DNA of 64,000 nucleotides from Vandiemenella viatica (taxonomy: Eukaryota > Arthropoda > Insecta > Orthoptera > Morabidae), in NCBI GenBank assembly GCA_031002005.1, contig CM061920.1, forward strand, positions 117,914,095 through 117,978,094, in the 5' to 3' direction. Made by a program: the position numbers and the translations under genes. Shown here piece by piece: positions 12,346 through 23,241 of this stretch (position 1 is its first letter; each line of letters starts with the position of its first letter). Below the pieces are notes generated by a model, which saw only the letters and a program-made list of their open reading frames with translations, was not told the DNA's origin and searched no databases.

Positions 12346-13167
12346 ACGTGAATATAGTAAACCACTGGGTTCAATCTGATGTAATGGGAGAATCGTAGGT
12401 AGGCTGTAGTTTTAAACCTGTTGCGGACAATGTTCGAAATGATAAATGAATCTGAAACCGGGTGAAAATGATTTCTGAGAGATTTGTGTTACAGATAATG
12501 AAAGTTCCTTATTAAGTTATTTGTTAAAAGCTTGCCGTGTAACATTAGTAATATTCGTAGATATTCTCCTGTTGCAAACATTTGTGTCTAACATAACTCC
12601 ATGTGTTTTATCTACAATTATTAGGCACTATAGAAGATGTCTATCAGAGATACGTTCATACCAGACCTCGTTCCCTTCCTTCCCCTTCCGATACCTCTTT
12701 TTATGATTTTGCAACGAAGACAAATACTTTGTGCATTTCTGAGACGTTTGCTCTCTAATTCACTGAGTATGATATTTGCGTGGGTATAAATTGTGTCAGA
12801 ATAGTTGTTGAGTGCTTTGTTTCTGTTAGAACTGTTTGGAACCTGCTTTTCTTTCACCCTCTCGTTTTAAGATGCGATATCCGACCTGACATTTTTTTGT
12901 TTTTGCAACACAATTTCTTCCTTCCATAAGGTTATTCCGGTTTTACGTTTCCTAAAGCTTTTCTATTTATACCATCCCATGAGAAGTCAGCATTCACAAA
13001 TTTCGTTACATTTTATTTGTTTCAAGTCGATTGGTATTGCTCAAAGTCAAATACTTTCTAAAACACTGACGCTTAGTGTCATTTTGGTATGGATTATCGA
13101 CAACTTGTGAAATACGCTTTGTTTGACTGAAACCTCGCCGTGTGCTGTTAGTAGCGGGGTGGAGTAC
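12346..13167. other. Unannotated interval
   Basis: AT-rich sequence with no recognised feature. If the candidate first exon at 13,168-13,263 is real, its first intron would start here on the minus strand. Confidence 0.3.
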
Positions 13168-13263
13168 CGTCTTGGCTGCCCTCCGCACGCTGCCGCCCTC
13201 GTCGCGCGCCAGGCTGTCGGCCGTGGCGCCGATGTTGACGGAGAGCGCTCCCCACGAGTCCAT
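13168..13263 (-). CDS. Candidate first coding exon of an unidentified host gene
   Basis: A GC- and CpG-rich island (about 13,160-13,380) stands out in AT-rich DNA. On the minus strand, a CAG-repeat 5' leader is followed by ATG at 13,263 and 32 codons beginning MDSWGALSVNIGATADSL. A possible splice donor (ACG then GTACTC) follows at 13,167, leaving an exact 96-nt phase-0 exon. The donor is a weak match to consensus, and the frame stays open past it, so the exon end is uncertain. I do not recognise the protein. Frames on both strands stay open because of base composition, so coding status rests on context (ATG after a GC-rich leader, CpG island, TATA-like site upstream). Later exons would lie at lower coordinates. 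It could instead be non-coding promoter DNA. Confidence 0.35.
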
Positions 13264-13402
13264 GCTGCTGCTGCTGCTGCCTCTGTCTGCACGCGACGCC
13301 ACACACACACTGCGGCGCGACGCCACGCGCCGGACGCTAACAATAGCGGGGCCCCCACCACGCGCGGACCACCACCGCCACTTTGCGGTTTGCAATTATA
13401 AC
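13264..13402 (-). promoter_or_regulatory. Candidate CpG-island promoter and 5' UTR
   Basis: The region upstream of the candidate ATG on the minus strand is CpG-rich, with CGCG and GCGTGGCG motifs, a CAG run directly before the ATG, and a short GTGTGTGTG stretch. A TATA-like GTTATAATT lies at 13,394-13,402, about 130 bp upstream of the ATG. That spacing would allow a ~100-nt 5' UTR. There is no transcript evidence. Confidence 0.3.
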
Positions 13403-13863
13403 ATCCCCAGCCATACACTCCGACTAATGATCGAACTGGTGAACAATTATCCAAGAGGAAATCGGAGAGACTTGTGTCAATTTACGGAGCTCATAGATAC
13501 TCAAACTAACACGAGGAACATATATCAACAGTTACCGAACGATGTGACAGTGCTAGCCTAAATAAACAAAAACAAAAAAAAGTTTGATTCGGCGTATCAG
13601 AACCGTATGTTAGCTGAAGTAAATGATTTGGGTTTAGCGAAAGGTGATCAAATAATAATAAGAAAAGAGTTCCAAGTGTTTGGCAATGTAAACATCCCTA
13701 CCGAGGTAAACCCTCAACATTACCGTGTGAATTTAGCTTGCCGTTGCCTAAGTTGTTTTCTTCCTAATGTTACACATCTCTGATGTACAGTCCCTACGTA
13801 TTCAAACAGTAGACACAAGTAAATCTGCTTGTTGATGGATTTCCGTTTTATTTCAAGGGTTTG
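13403..13863. other. Unannotated interval
   Basis: No supported feature. The plus frame that runs through the CpG island into this interval has no recognisable domain. Confidence 0.3.
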
Positions 13864-14375
13864 CTTTAAACCAGCGTTTCTCAACTTTTCTCAGCCCGAG
13901 GACCAGTAACTTAGATGGCCCCAAATTTTTTACCTATCTGTATATTATTAAACAAACCTACCAATTGTTATCGGCACGTACTACAGTCTCTTAAGACGTA
14001 AGCCTGAACTAAAGCCTTCATAAAACTGTCTTTAACTTGGTATACAAAGGAACGCCACTCACTTTGATTGGACTACAAATGTACTCAGTTAACAGGTCAT
14101 TATAATAACAATGAAGTCGTTTCCTGGAAATACCAGATATTTACCTGGCCATTGTAATATTCATGGCTGTTACAAAGCTAATTATCACTTATATTCTTCT
14201 AGCCTTAGACAGTGCGAGTAGGCCTAAAGTATCAATTTTGTGTGAACAATTTTTGCTAACGTATTATTGTTATGATATCTTTAATCCTATTAGAACTAAA
14301 TTTTTACTCTTCTTCCCGCGGACCACCACCTGTCCTGTCTTCGAGGACCACAGGTTGACAAACACTACTTTAAAA
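13864..14375. mobile_element. hAT-like MITE (~496 bp) with 8-bp target duplication
   Basis: The element body is 13,872-14,367. The left end reads CAGCGTTTCTCAAC and the reverse complement of the right end reads TAGTGTTTGTCAAC, matching at 11 of 14 positions. Both ends continue into a GGACCAC-type block. The flanking octamers are CTTTAAAC (13,864-13,871) and CTTTAAAA (14,368-14,375), a 7-of-8 direct repeat. CAGNGTTTCTCAA ends with 8-bp duplications are typical of hAT elements. No transposase is encoded, so this is a non-autonomous copy of moderate age. Confidence 0.75.
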
Positions 14376-14700
14376 AAAAAAACGCACTATACAACACAGT
14401 CCACTGTGTAGTTTCACTAAAGATGCGATGATGTAACTGTTCCCTCTGTTATTATCAGGCATAACGATCACTCACTATCAAAAACTGTAATAGTAACACC
14501 CTGAACTGATTTAATATCAAAGCTCAGATTAGGCCTCTAAGAAAAAGTACAAGTGTAGCAGTACTCTTAAAAAGTAGTAAGTCGTACGCCTTCGAATTGT
14601 AAGGTAACATATTGCAGTTGTCTTTCATTTGAAATTAAATGTTGATAAGTTTTTTGTGATAACTTTGCTGTATAGATTTCTGTTCAATAATCTCTGTGGA
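14376..14700. other. Unannotated flank of the assembly gap
   Basis: AT-rich with no recognised feature. It does not resemble any part of the LTR array on the other side of the gap, so the left end of the array, or of the element it sits in, must lie inside the gap. Confidence 0.4.
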
Positions 14701-15700
14701 NNNNNNNNNNNNNNNNNNNNNNNNNNNNNNNNNNNNNNNNNNNNNNNNNNNNNNNNNNNNNNNNNNNNNNNNNNNNNNNNNNNNNNNNNNNNNNNNNNNN
14801 NNNNNNNNNNNNNNNNNNNNNNNNNNNNNNNNNNNNNNNNNNNNNNNNNNNNNNNNNNNNNNNNNNNNNNNNNNNNNNNNNNNNNNNNNNNNNNNNNNNN
14901 NNNNNNNNNNNNNNNNNNNNNNNNNNNNNNNNNNNNNNNNNNNNNNNNNNNNNNNNNNNNNNNNNNNNNNNNNNNNNNNNNNNNNNNNNNNNNNNNNNNN
15001 NNNNNNNNNNNNNNNNNNNNNNNNNNNNNNNNNNNNNNNNNNNNNNNNNNNNNNNNNNNNNNNNNNNNNNNNNNNNNNNNNNNNNNNNNNNNNNNNNNNN
15101 NNNNNNNNNNNNNNNNNNNNNNNNNNNNNNNNNNNNNNNNNNNNNNNNNNNNNNNNNNNNNNNNNNNNNNNNNNNNNNNNNNNNNNNNNNNNNNNNNNNN
15201 NNNNNNNNNNNNNNNNNNNNNNNNNNNNNNNNNNNNNNNNNNNNNNNNNNNNNNNNNNNNNNNNNNNNNNNNNNNNNNNNNNNNNNNNNNNNNNNNNNNN
15301 NNNNNNNNNNNNNNNNNNNNNNNNNNNNNNNNNNNNNNNNNNNNNNNNNNNNNNNNNNNNNNNNNNNNNNNNNNNNNNNNNNNNNNNNNNNNNNNNNNNN
15401 NNNNNNNNNNNNNNNNNNNNNNNNNNNNNNNNNNNNNNNNNNNNNNNNNNNNNNNNNNNNNNNNNNNNNNNNNNNNNNNNNNNNNNNNNNNNNNNNNNNN
15501 NNNNNNNNNNNNNNNNNNNNNNNNNNNNNNNNNNNNNNNNNNNNNNNNNNNNNNNNNNNNNNNNNNNNNNNNNNNNNNNNNNNNNNNNNNNNNNNNNNNN
15601 NNNNNNNNNNNNNNNNNNNNNNNNNNNNNNNNNNNNNNNNNNNNNNNNNNNNNNNNNNNNNNNNNNNNNNNNNNNNNNNNNNNNNNNNNNNNNNNNNNNN
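14701..15700. other. Assembly gap (1000 N)
   Basis: Exactly 1000 undetermined bases, the conventional placeholder for a gap of unknown size. Sequence resumes at 15,701 within ORF2 of an array unit, at the position matching about 20,229 in the next unit. The gap therefore hides at least the ORF2 end, PPT and 3' LTR of unit 1, and possibly more units. Confidence 0.95.
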
Positions 15701-16577
15701 CTACAGTTTAGTCCATCATTACTACTTAAACTTACCAACTTATCTGAATCAGTTCCTAAAACTGTTTTAACATCTGGCTTACTGACTTCATCCACCAAAT
15801 AATTATTTTTCTCAGCAACTACTACTTCACTATCAGCTTCCACATCAAAGAGAGTACAAACATAGTGTCATCTAAGTCACATTCTGTACAATTTTCTAAA
15901 TTAGAAACTGGTTCAAATAAATCCTTACTCCCACCCATTTCTTCATTATCATTATCTACACCAAATACAGAGCTAAATAATGTATCAGCTAGGTCAAAAT
16001 TAGGACATTTTTCTAACTTAGGGATTGGTACATATGGCTTTTCAACCTCTCTCTCTTCAGAAGACAAATACTTTGACTTACAATTCTCCTCCTCATCTGG
16101 GTCTCCTATCCACACCACTGTATCACCTTCATCTTCAAGATATTTGAGAAACTCCTCGATTTCAGCACTTCTACAAACTTCATTACCACCTATCCTAGCA
16201 CACATAGTCCCAACTATGCCATTCTGGACCTTACAAGTTTCCGATAGCCACACTGTAGTATGCACTATAAATTCTGCACCCCTTTTTGTAATTAAGCAGT
16301 GACCATTTCGAAAATCTTCTACATGAAAATTATTACTTTCGCACACTGATTCTAGTGATAAGGTACTATGGTGGTCCCCTTCCCGCTTTATCTTATTATC
16401 AACCTTTACATCATCAACATCATTAATTACATCTATCATAACCTTATCCTGAAATTCACTTGCTGCTACCCCCACCTCTTCCAATAAATCTTCTCGGGGA
16501 TTATTCATAAAAATGGTATTAACGCTATAGCAGTTGGTACCTGGACCCACCTTCTTGTCCACCACTGCGGGGCCCAT
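15701..16577 (-). pseudogene. Array unit 1 ORF2, broken and cut by gap
   Basis: This is the first-unit copy of the acidic ORF2 described for unit 2. It starts at ATG 16,577, twelve bases after the gag stop. The frame runs to 15,822, diverging from the intact copies after ENCTECDLDDTMF, because one A is missing at about 15,855 relative to units 2 and 4. The original frame resumes immediately and continues to the gap, so the C-terminal membrane-like segment is not seen here. Amino-acid changes relative to unit 2 are few (for example FEPVSNLENC for SEPVSYLENC). Confidence 0.8.
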
Positions 16578-16591
16578 AACAGGGGTGGTCT

Positions 16592-18152
16592 TTAGTTTGC
16601 CTGCCCCCCATGCTGCCTTTCCCTTTCAGATTGAGGGTTCTGTTCTCTCACTTCCCCATTATCATTCCTTCTTGCATAATTATTACGATCCCGTCCCCTC
16701 GATCTACCATCCCTTGACCCATTACCCCTTCTAGGGGGACTCCTGCTGCCCCTCCTATGGTGTTGATGGTGGTAATGTTGTTCATTGAATGACTCCTGGG
16801 CATCCAAGCGTCTCAACAATTCAGAAACTCTATCCACATTTACTACATCCAAAGTGGCAATTAAATTTCTTGTTTGCTTGAGGTAGCCTAGCTCCTATCA
16901 AATCAATAAATTCCTCCTCTCCATAAGGATGGTCTAAATACTTACAACGGATCCAACATTTATGAAAAAAGTCATGTTGAGTTTCCCTACCAGGTTTATA
17001 GGGTCTACCAGTCATCAACTCTCTCTTTTCTTGAATCTGCCTGCTTGTCGACCAAAAATGTTTCAAAAAGTTTTCTTTAAACAGCTTGTAGTCAGTCACT
17101 TCCCTAGCTTGTCTATCACCCCATGCCCTAGCATAAGATTTTAGATGTTTACCCACAAGTGCAATTTTCTTACTGTCGGGTAACAAATTAAAATAGTCTG
17201 ATCTTTCAAAATTATCTATAAATTCAATAGGGTGAAGCCTCCCACTATCATCATAGAATTCAAATTCTTCTTTTACATCGACACTGAAATTTGGATTACC
17301 TGTTACGGGAACCTGACTTAACTGAATCTGTAACCCAGTAACCTTTTTTTCTAACAGATTTACATTACTTTCTAATCCATGCGCTAACTGTTCCTGCTGC
17401 TGCACCAATGTATTAATATTTAATCCCACCTCTTGTCTCAACTCATTGACCCTTTGAGCAGCTTTACTATCACTGGCTTGGAATAAAGCAACATATTCCT
17501 GCTTCATCTTATCACAATTTTCACTGACTTCTTTATGAATCAAATTTACACATTCAGTCTTATTCTGTTCACAAATTTCTGTAACTTTTTCAAATTTCTC
17601 CTGACATTCAGTTACTACCTTCCCCAATTTAGAATCTAAATTGTTAATATCCTCCTTGAATTGAGAGCTAAAACCCTGAAATTGCTCTGCGATTTTAACA
17701 TCAAAACATTTAGTCAAATCAGAGAATGTTTTATCATTGCTTTGTTGCAGTTGAGAAAACTTGTCATTGATTTCAGCAAATTTTCTGTCATTATCATTCC
17801 TTAACTCACTTCTAAATTCAAAAAATTGAGAATTGATCTCAGAAAATTTACCATCAAGATTTAACTCAGTTTTAAATTCAGAAAATTTGTTGTCAAGATT
17901 TAACTCAGTTTTAAATTCAGAAAATTTGTTATCGAATTTACCATTGATTTCTGCAAACTGAGAATTAATTTCAGAAAATTTGCTATCAAATTTGTCATCA
18001 ATTTCGGAAAACTTACTGTCAGTATCACTTTTTAACTCATTTCTAAATTCAGAAAACTTACTATCAAGTTTACCATCAAGTTCAGAAAATTTTGCATTAA
18101 AATTGGTTACAAATGACTCTAGAAAAGCTTGCAGGTTCTGATTATCAGCCAT
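16592..18152 (-). pseudogene. Array unit 1 gag, one frameshift near 16,870-16,880
   Basis: Gag starts at ATG 18,152 (MADNQNLQAF) and is open for 425 residues through GARLPQ, where an indel in the TGTTTGCTTGAGGTAG stretch shifts it to an early stop at 16,830. The proper frame continues at 16,852-16,592 with the basic, arginine/serine-rich tail (RRGSRSPPRRGN). Residues 20-135 are a KFSE-type coiled-coil repeat, residues 140-280 further coiled coil, and residues 295-425 a gag core shared with the element at 49,733-51,244. No CCHC knuckle is present; the basic tail probably binds RNA. Only one change separates this copy from an open gag. Confidence 0.85.
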
Positions 18153-18410
18153 TTTTAGTAATCAGCCAAATCAATATAAAAAACAAAATTAAGTAAAATT
18201 AAAATCTTTCCAATCTGTCACACTATAACATGCAAAAGAAATCACTTGAATATTCAATGCCGTACTTACAGTTATTCCTCACTTTTGTATCACATTAAAT
18301 TTCACTTAGAAGCACTTATTTAACCATTAAACACCACACTGACTTCAAACACTTAACCACACTTTTCACAATTCACTGTAGGAAGACGATTTTGAGGCCG
18401 AAGGAAATCC

Positions 18411-18630
18411 ACTCGACGTCGGAAGATTACAGCCGATTCCCGATGAAAATTCTCCGCCTTAGGCCGTCAAATCCGTGTCGTCGCCGGTCGAACTCGACGT
18501 CGGAAGATTACAGCCGATTGCCGATGAAAAATCTCCGCCTTAGGCCGTCAAATCCGTGTCGTCCGCCGGTCGAAATTTCCTCGCAATTTTCTGCAGATTC
18601 TTTTTAGAAGATAAACATCCCACAGATGTT
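18411..18630 (-). repeat. Array unit 1 leader tandem duplication (short form)
   Basis: Between gag and the PBS the leader contains two copies of a block starting CTCGACGTCGGAAGATTACA. In this unit the copies are about 79 bp apart, whereas in units 2-4 they are about 150 bp apart and the first copy includes the full AGAAGATAACATCCCACAG segment. Unit 1 is therefore a structural variant. Confidence 0.8.
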
Positions 18631-18639
18631 TAAGAACTT

Positions 18640-18661
18640 CTCGTCATGTCAACGGTCGCCA
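18640..18661 (-). promoter_or_regulatory. Primer-binding site, unit 1
   Basis: On the minus strand TGGCGACCGTTGAC follows directly on the CTTAACA end of the LTR. TGG immediately after the LTR is the standard tRNA-primed PBS position. The primer tRNA is not assigned. The same sequence follows each of the other three array LTRs. Confidence 0.8.
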
Positions 18662-19367
18662 TGTTAAGGTTCTTTGGGTGGTTTTATTTACTGCATTAAT
18701 TAAAAGTCCACCAAAAAACAAGGTTATGTGAAGATGTTCGTTTATTTTGAACAAATCAAAACAAGTCTGCGACATTCACAAGCATAGTTGTTACAATCCA
18801 AAGATGCAATACTGACTTACTGAATAACTTGCATGAATGTCTCTGTAACACTGAATTAATACTTAATGCAAACTAAACTCTCTGTCCAGGCGATCTGTTT
18901 ATATAGAGTCTATCGAAATTACGAGAATTCTTCAAAGGCATCCGCCCGATATTTCTCGATCATTAACAATCACTCAAACAATCAAACATATTAAAAACAA
19001 TCGGAATTGATACAAAATTAATTAATAACATTACAAAATGATTAGAAATGGTAATTAGAGATACTTGAAATACAAAATTATTTACAGAAATCCTTTCAAA
19101 CGGTAGAAAATCGTCCTGTAGACATCGTAAATTACAGTAATACATGGAATTACAAACTTTTAAGAAATTCTCTTGCACCATTCGGTTCTTAAACATATTA
19201 AATGGTCTTTAAATAATTTTCTTACCTAAAACAAAGTCTATATACACTTATTTACAAGAATTTACAAAATAAACATATCAAATCACTTTCAAGCAAACTT
19301 TGGCTCACTACAAATACTTCATACAGTACTAATGCTATTCAAAATTCAGGTATTAAGGGCTGTTACA
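18662..19367 (-). repeat. Array LTR A (706 bp)
   Basis: On the minus strand the LTR begins TGTAACAGCCCTT and ends CCTTAACA, with PPT on one side (19,368-19,380) and PBS on the other. A TATATAAACAG box (minus strand, 18,894-18,905) is the likely LTR promoter, and AATAAA occurs downstream of it (about 18,737). It differs from LTRs B-D by several small indels, including GTTTTATTTA near the PBS end where B and C have GTTTTTTTA. Confidence 0.9.
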
Positions 19368-19984
19368 ACCCCTCCCCAGGATTCACTTAATTTTACACAG
19401 ATAAAATTGATTGAATCCGTCACGAATCTAAGCAGGTTGAATGTACACATAATGCAGACACGAACAGATTACAATCAATCAACCATAATGACTTTTACAA
19501 TGAACAAATACAATTCTTCATACATACAACATCTGCACATAGTCCATGACACTGATTTTACAATAATTGTCTTTTCTCAGATCCAATCATGTTATCATTT
19601 ACTGTGTTTACACAACAAACGTTCAATGCCATCACCTTAAGTTACAATTATTTTCACTCCAAATTACACACTTGATGTTTGCTTGTTAATTACAGCAGTC
19701 TATTTACATTTTACAGCTGATAATTTGTCATCACAATGTAGAAAGTCACAACATCATGAAAACATCAAAAGTCTCTACACAAAACTGTCACAAATTATAC
19801 ATTGAAATGCTTACATCTGCATCTGAACTTAAGTACTCACACAAACTATTTACATGCATCAATTGACATACTTATTTACAAAACTAGATATTTACAGGCT
19901 ATTGACCCCTCCCCAAACCATGCATTTCAATTAATTCTCATAAGTGGGTTTCAGGATTTCCCTGGAAACCCAGAACCATGTAAG
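19368..19984 (-). other. Array unit 2: 3' untranslated region with PPT and a second PPT-like tract
   Basis: This is the 3' end of the unit 2 internal region after the ORF2 stop. The functional PPT abuts the LTR at 19,368-19,380 (minus strand CCTGGGGAGGGGT). A near-copy, GGTTTGGGGAGGGGT, lies about 550 bp upstream in the element at 19,915-19,929. Both are conserved in units 3 and 4. There is no coding capacity. Confidence 0.7.
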
Positions 19985-21106
19985 TTACTTTTTCCTAACC
20001 TTCCAGTTTTCTTCAACTTTTGTATACACATTTAATATTACATTTCTATTTTCACAAAGCTTCATTATATACATACAGAAAAACAAACTTCCAATCATCT
20101 CAGACAACAGACTTTGGTACAACCACGCAACAGCTGAGACATACAATGGTTCTGTTTTAGCAAATTGATTGTCACTTAAAAGCAATGCTGTTGACTCAAC
20201 TGGTAATACAAATTTATTATTCTCACCACTACAGTTTAGTCCATCATTACTACTTAAACTTACCAACTTATCTGAATCAGTTCCTAAAACTGTTTTAACA
20301 TCTGGCTTACTGACTTCATCCACCAAATAATTATTTTTCTCAGCAACTACTACTTCACTATCAGCTTCCACATCAAAGAGAGTACAAAACATAGTGTCAT
20401 CTAAGTCACATTCTGTACAATTTTCTAGATAAGAAACTGGTTCAGATAAATCCTTACTCCCACCCATTTCTTCATTATCATTATCTACACCAAATACAGA
20501 GCTAAATAATGTATCAGCTAGGTCAAAATTAGGACATTTTTCTAACTTAGGGATTGGTACATATGGCTTTTCAACCTCTCTCTCTTCAGAAGACAAATAC
20601 TTTGACTTACAATTCTCCTCCTCATCTGGGTCTCCTATCCACACCACTGTATCACCTTCATCTTCAAGATATTTGAGAAACTCCTCGATTTCAGCACTTC
20701 TACAAACTTCATTACCACCTATCCTAGCACACATAGTCCCAACTATGCCATTCTGGACCTTACAAGTTTCTGATAGCCACACTGTAGTATGCACTATAAA
20801 TTCTGCACCCCTTTTTGTAATTAAGCAGTGACCATTTCGAAAATCTTCTACATGAAAATTATTACTTTCGCACACTGATTCTAGTGATAAGGTACTATGG
20901 TGGTCCCCTTCCCGCTTTATCTTATTATCAGCCTTTACCTCATCAACATCATTAATTACATCTATCATAACCTTATCCTGAAATTCACTTGCTGCTACCC
21001 CCACCTCTTCCAATAAATCTTCTCGGGGATTATTCATAAAAATGGAATTAACACTATAGCAGTTGGTACCTGGACCCACCTTCTTGTCCACCACTGCGGG
21101 GCCCAT
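19985..21106 (-). CDS. Array unit 2 ORF2, unknown acidic protein, 373 aa
   Basis: I do not recognise this protein. It begins MGPAVVDKKVGPG just after the gag stop, where pol would be expected, and has no aspartic protease DTG/DSG, reverse transcriptase, RNase H or integrase motif. It is acidic and cysteine-containing. Residues 188-210 (LEKCPNFDLADTLFSSVFG...) and 227-249 (LENCTECDLDDTMFCTLFD...) are an internal repeat with consensus LE-C--DL-DT-F---F-V--D. Residues about 321-350 are hydrophobic and could be a membrane segment, followed by a basic C terminus (KVRKK). The same 373-codon frame is open in unit 4 and only lightly broken in units 1 and 3, so it was recently intact. Possible roles (envelope-like, Gag accessory, captured host gene) are speculative. 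Confidence 0.8.
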   Translation of the reverse strand: MGPAVVDKKVGPGTNCYSVNSIFMNNPREDLLEEVGVAASEFQDKVMIDVINDVDEVKADNKIKREGDHHSTLSLESVCESNNFHVEDFRNGHCLITKRGAEFIVHTTVWLSETCKVQNGIVGTMCARIGGNEVCRSAEIEEFLKYLEDEGDTVVWIGDPDEEENCKSKYLSSEEREVEKPYVPIPKLEKCPNFDLADTLFSSVFGVDNDNEEMGGSKDLSEPVSYLENCTECDLDDTMFCTLFDVEADSEVVVAEKNNYLVDEVSKPDVKTVLGTDSDKLVSLSSNDGLNCSGENNKFVLPVESTALLLSDNQFAKTEPLYVSAVAWLYQSLLSEMIGSLFFCMYIMKLCENRNVILNVYTKVEENWKVRKK

Positions 21107-21120
21107 AACAGGGGTGGTCT

Positions 21121-22683
21121 TTAGTTTGCCTGCCCCCCATGCTGCCTTTCCCTTTCAGATTGAGGGTTCTGTTCTCTCACTTCCCCATTATCATTCCTTC
21201 TTGCATAATTATTACGATCCCATCCCCTGGATCTACCATCCCTTGACCCATTACCCCTTCTAGGGGGACTCCTGCTGCCCCTCCTATGGTGTTGATGGTG
21301 GTAATGTTGTTCATTGAATGACTCCTGGGCATCCAAGCGTCTCAACAATTCAGAAACTCTATCCACATTTACTACATCCAAAGTGGCAATTAAATTTCTT
21401 GTTTGTCTGAGGTAGCCTAGCTCCTATCAAATCAATGAATTCCTCCTCTCCATAAGGATGGTCTAAATACTTACAACGGATCCAACATTTATGAAAAAAG
21501 TCATGTTGAGTTTCCCTACCAGGCTTTATAGGGTCCTACCAGTCATTAACTCCCTCTTTTCTTGAATCTGCCTGCTTGTCGACCAAAAATGTTTCAAAAA
21601 GTTTTCTTTAAACAGCTTGTAGTCAGTCACTTCCCTAGCTTGTCTATCACCCCATGCCCTAGCATAAGATTTTAGATGTTTACCCACAAGTGCAATTTTC
21701 TTACTGTCGGGTAACAAATTAAAATAGTCTGATCTTTCAAAATTATCTATAAATTCAATAGGGTGAAGCCTCCCACTATCATCATAGAATTCAAATTCTT
21801 CTTTTACATCGACACTGAAATTTGGATTACCTGTTACGGGAACCTGACTTAACTGAATCTGTAACCCAGTAACCTTTTTTTCTAACAGATTTACATTACT
21901 TTCTAATCCATGCGCTAACTGTTCCTGCTGCTGCACCAATGTATTAATATTTAACCCCACCTCTTGTCTCAACTCATTGACCCTTTGAGCAGCTTTACTA
22001 TCACTGGCTTGGAATAAAGCAACATATTCCTGCTTCATCTTATCACAATTTTCACTGACTTCTTTATGAATCAAATTTACACATTCAGTCTTATTCTGTT
22101 CACAAATTTCTGTAACTTTTTCAAATTTCTCCTGACATTCAGTTACTACCTTCCCCAATTTAGAATCTAAATTGTTAATATCCTCCTTGAATTGAGAGCT
22201 AAAACCCTGAAATTGCTCTGCGATTTTAACATCAAAACATTTAGTCAAATCAGAGAATGTTTTATCATTGCTTTGTTGCAGTTGAGAAAACTTGTCATTG
22301 ATTTCAGCAAATTTTCTGTCATTATCATTCCTTAACTCACTTCTAAATTCAAAAAATTGAGAATTGATCTCAGAAAATTTACCATCAAGATTTAACTCAG
22401 TTTTAAATTCAGAAAATTTGTTGTCAAGATTTAACTCAGTTTTAAATTCAGAAAATTTGTTATCGAATTTACCATTGATTTCTGCAAACTGAGAATTAAT
22501 TTCAGAAAATTTGCTATCAAATTTGTCATCAATTTCGGAAAACTTACTGTCAGTATCACTTTTTAACTCATTTCTAAATTCAGAAAACTTACTATCAAGT
22601 TTACCATCAAGTTCAGAAAATTTTGCATTAAAATTGGTTACAAATGACTCTAGAAAAGCTTGCAGGTTCTGATTATCAGCCAT
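21121..22683 (-). pseudogene. Array unit 2 gag, two frameshifts
   Basis: The gag frame runs from ATG 22,683 to 21,526, diverging after residue 382 because of inserted bases in the CAGGCTTTATAGGGTCC stretch (about 21,522-21,535). A second shift lies at about 21,405, in the stretch that also varies in unit 1. The C-terminal basic tail is open at 21,381-21,121. Domain order is as in unit 1: KFSE coiled coil, long helical region, gag core, RS-rich tail. A 13-residue block (NKFSEFKTELNLD) is directly repeated at about residues 75-100. Confidence 0.85.
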
Positions 22684-22940
22684 TTTTAGTAATCAGCCAA
22701 ATCAATATAAAAAACAAAATTAAGTAAAATTAAAATCTTTCCAATCTGTCACACTATAACATGCAAAAGAAATCACTTGAATATTCAATGCCGTACTTAC
22801 AGTTATTCCTCACTTTTGTATCACATTAAATTTCACTTAGAAGCACTTATTTAACCATTAAACACCACACTGACTTCAAACACTTAACCACACTTTTCAC
22901 AATCCACTGTAGGAAGACGATTTTGAGGCCGAAGAAAATC

Positions 22941-23241
22941 CACTCGTCGTCGGAAGATTACAGCCGATTCCCGATGAAAATTCTCCGCCTTAGGCCGTCA
23001 AATCCGTGTCGTCGCCGGTCGAAATTTCCTCGCAATTTTCTGCGGATTCTTTTTAGAAGATAACATCCCACAGATGTTTAAGAACTTCTCCACTCGACGT
23101 CGGAAGATTACAGCCGATTGCCGATGAAAAATCTCCGCCTTAGGCCGTCAAATCCGTGTCGTCGCCAGTCGAAATTTCCTCGCAATTTTCTGCAGATTCT
23201 TTTTAGAAGATAAACATCCCACAGATGTTTAAGAACTTCTC
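22941..23241 (-). repeat. Array unit 2 leader tandem duplication (150-bp period)
   Basis: Two direct copies begin CACTCGTCGTCGG (22,941) and CACTCGACGTCGG (23,091), and each ends AAGAACTTCTC. The second copy adjoins the PBS. The repeats hold dyads such as GCCTTAGGC and could form RNA structure. Packaging or translational roles are only inference. Confidence 0.85.

Noticed and set aside
13142..13561. 139-codon plus-strand frame through the CpG island
   Set aside because: High GC removes stop codons from several frames on both strands. The minus frame has a better ATG context and leader, and neither has a recognised domain.
14629..15843. Long frames across 14.6-15.8 kb
   Set aside because: They are made of undetermined bases in the assembly gap.
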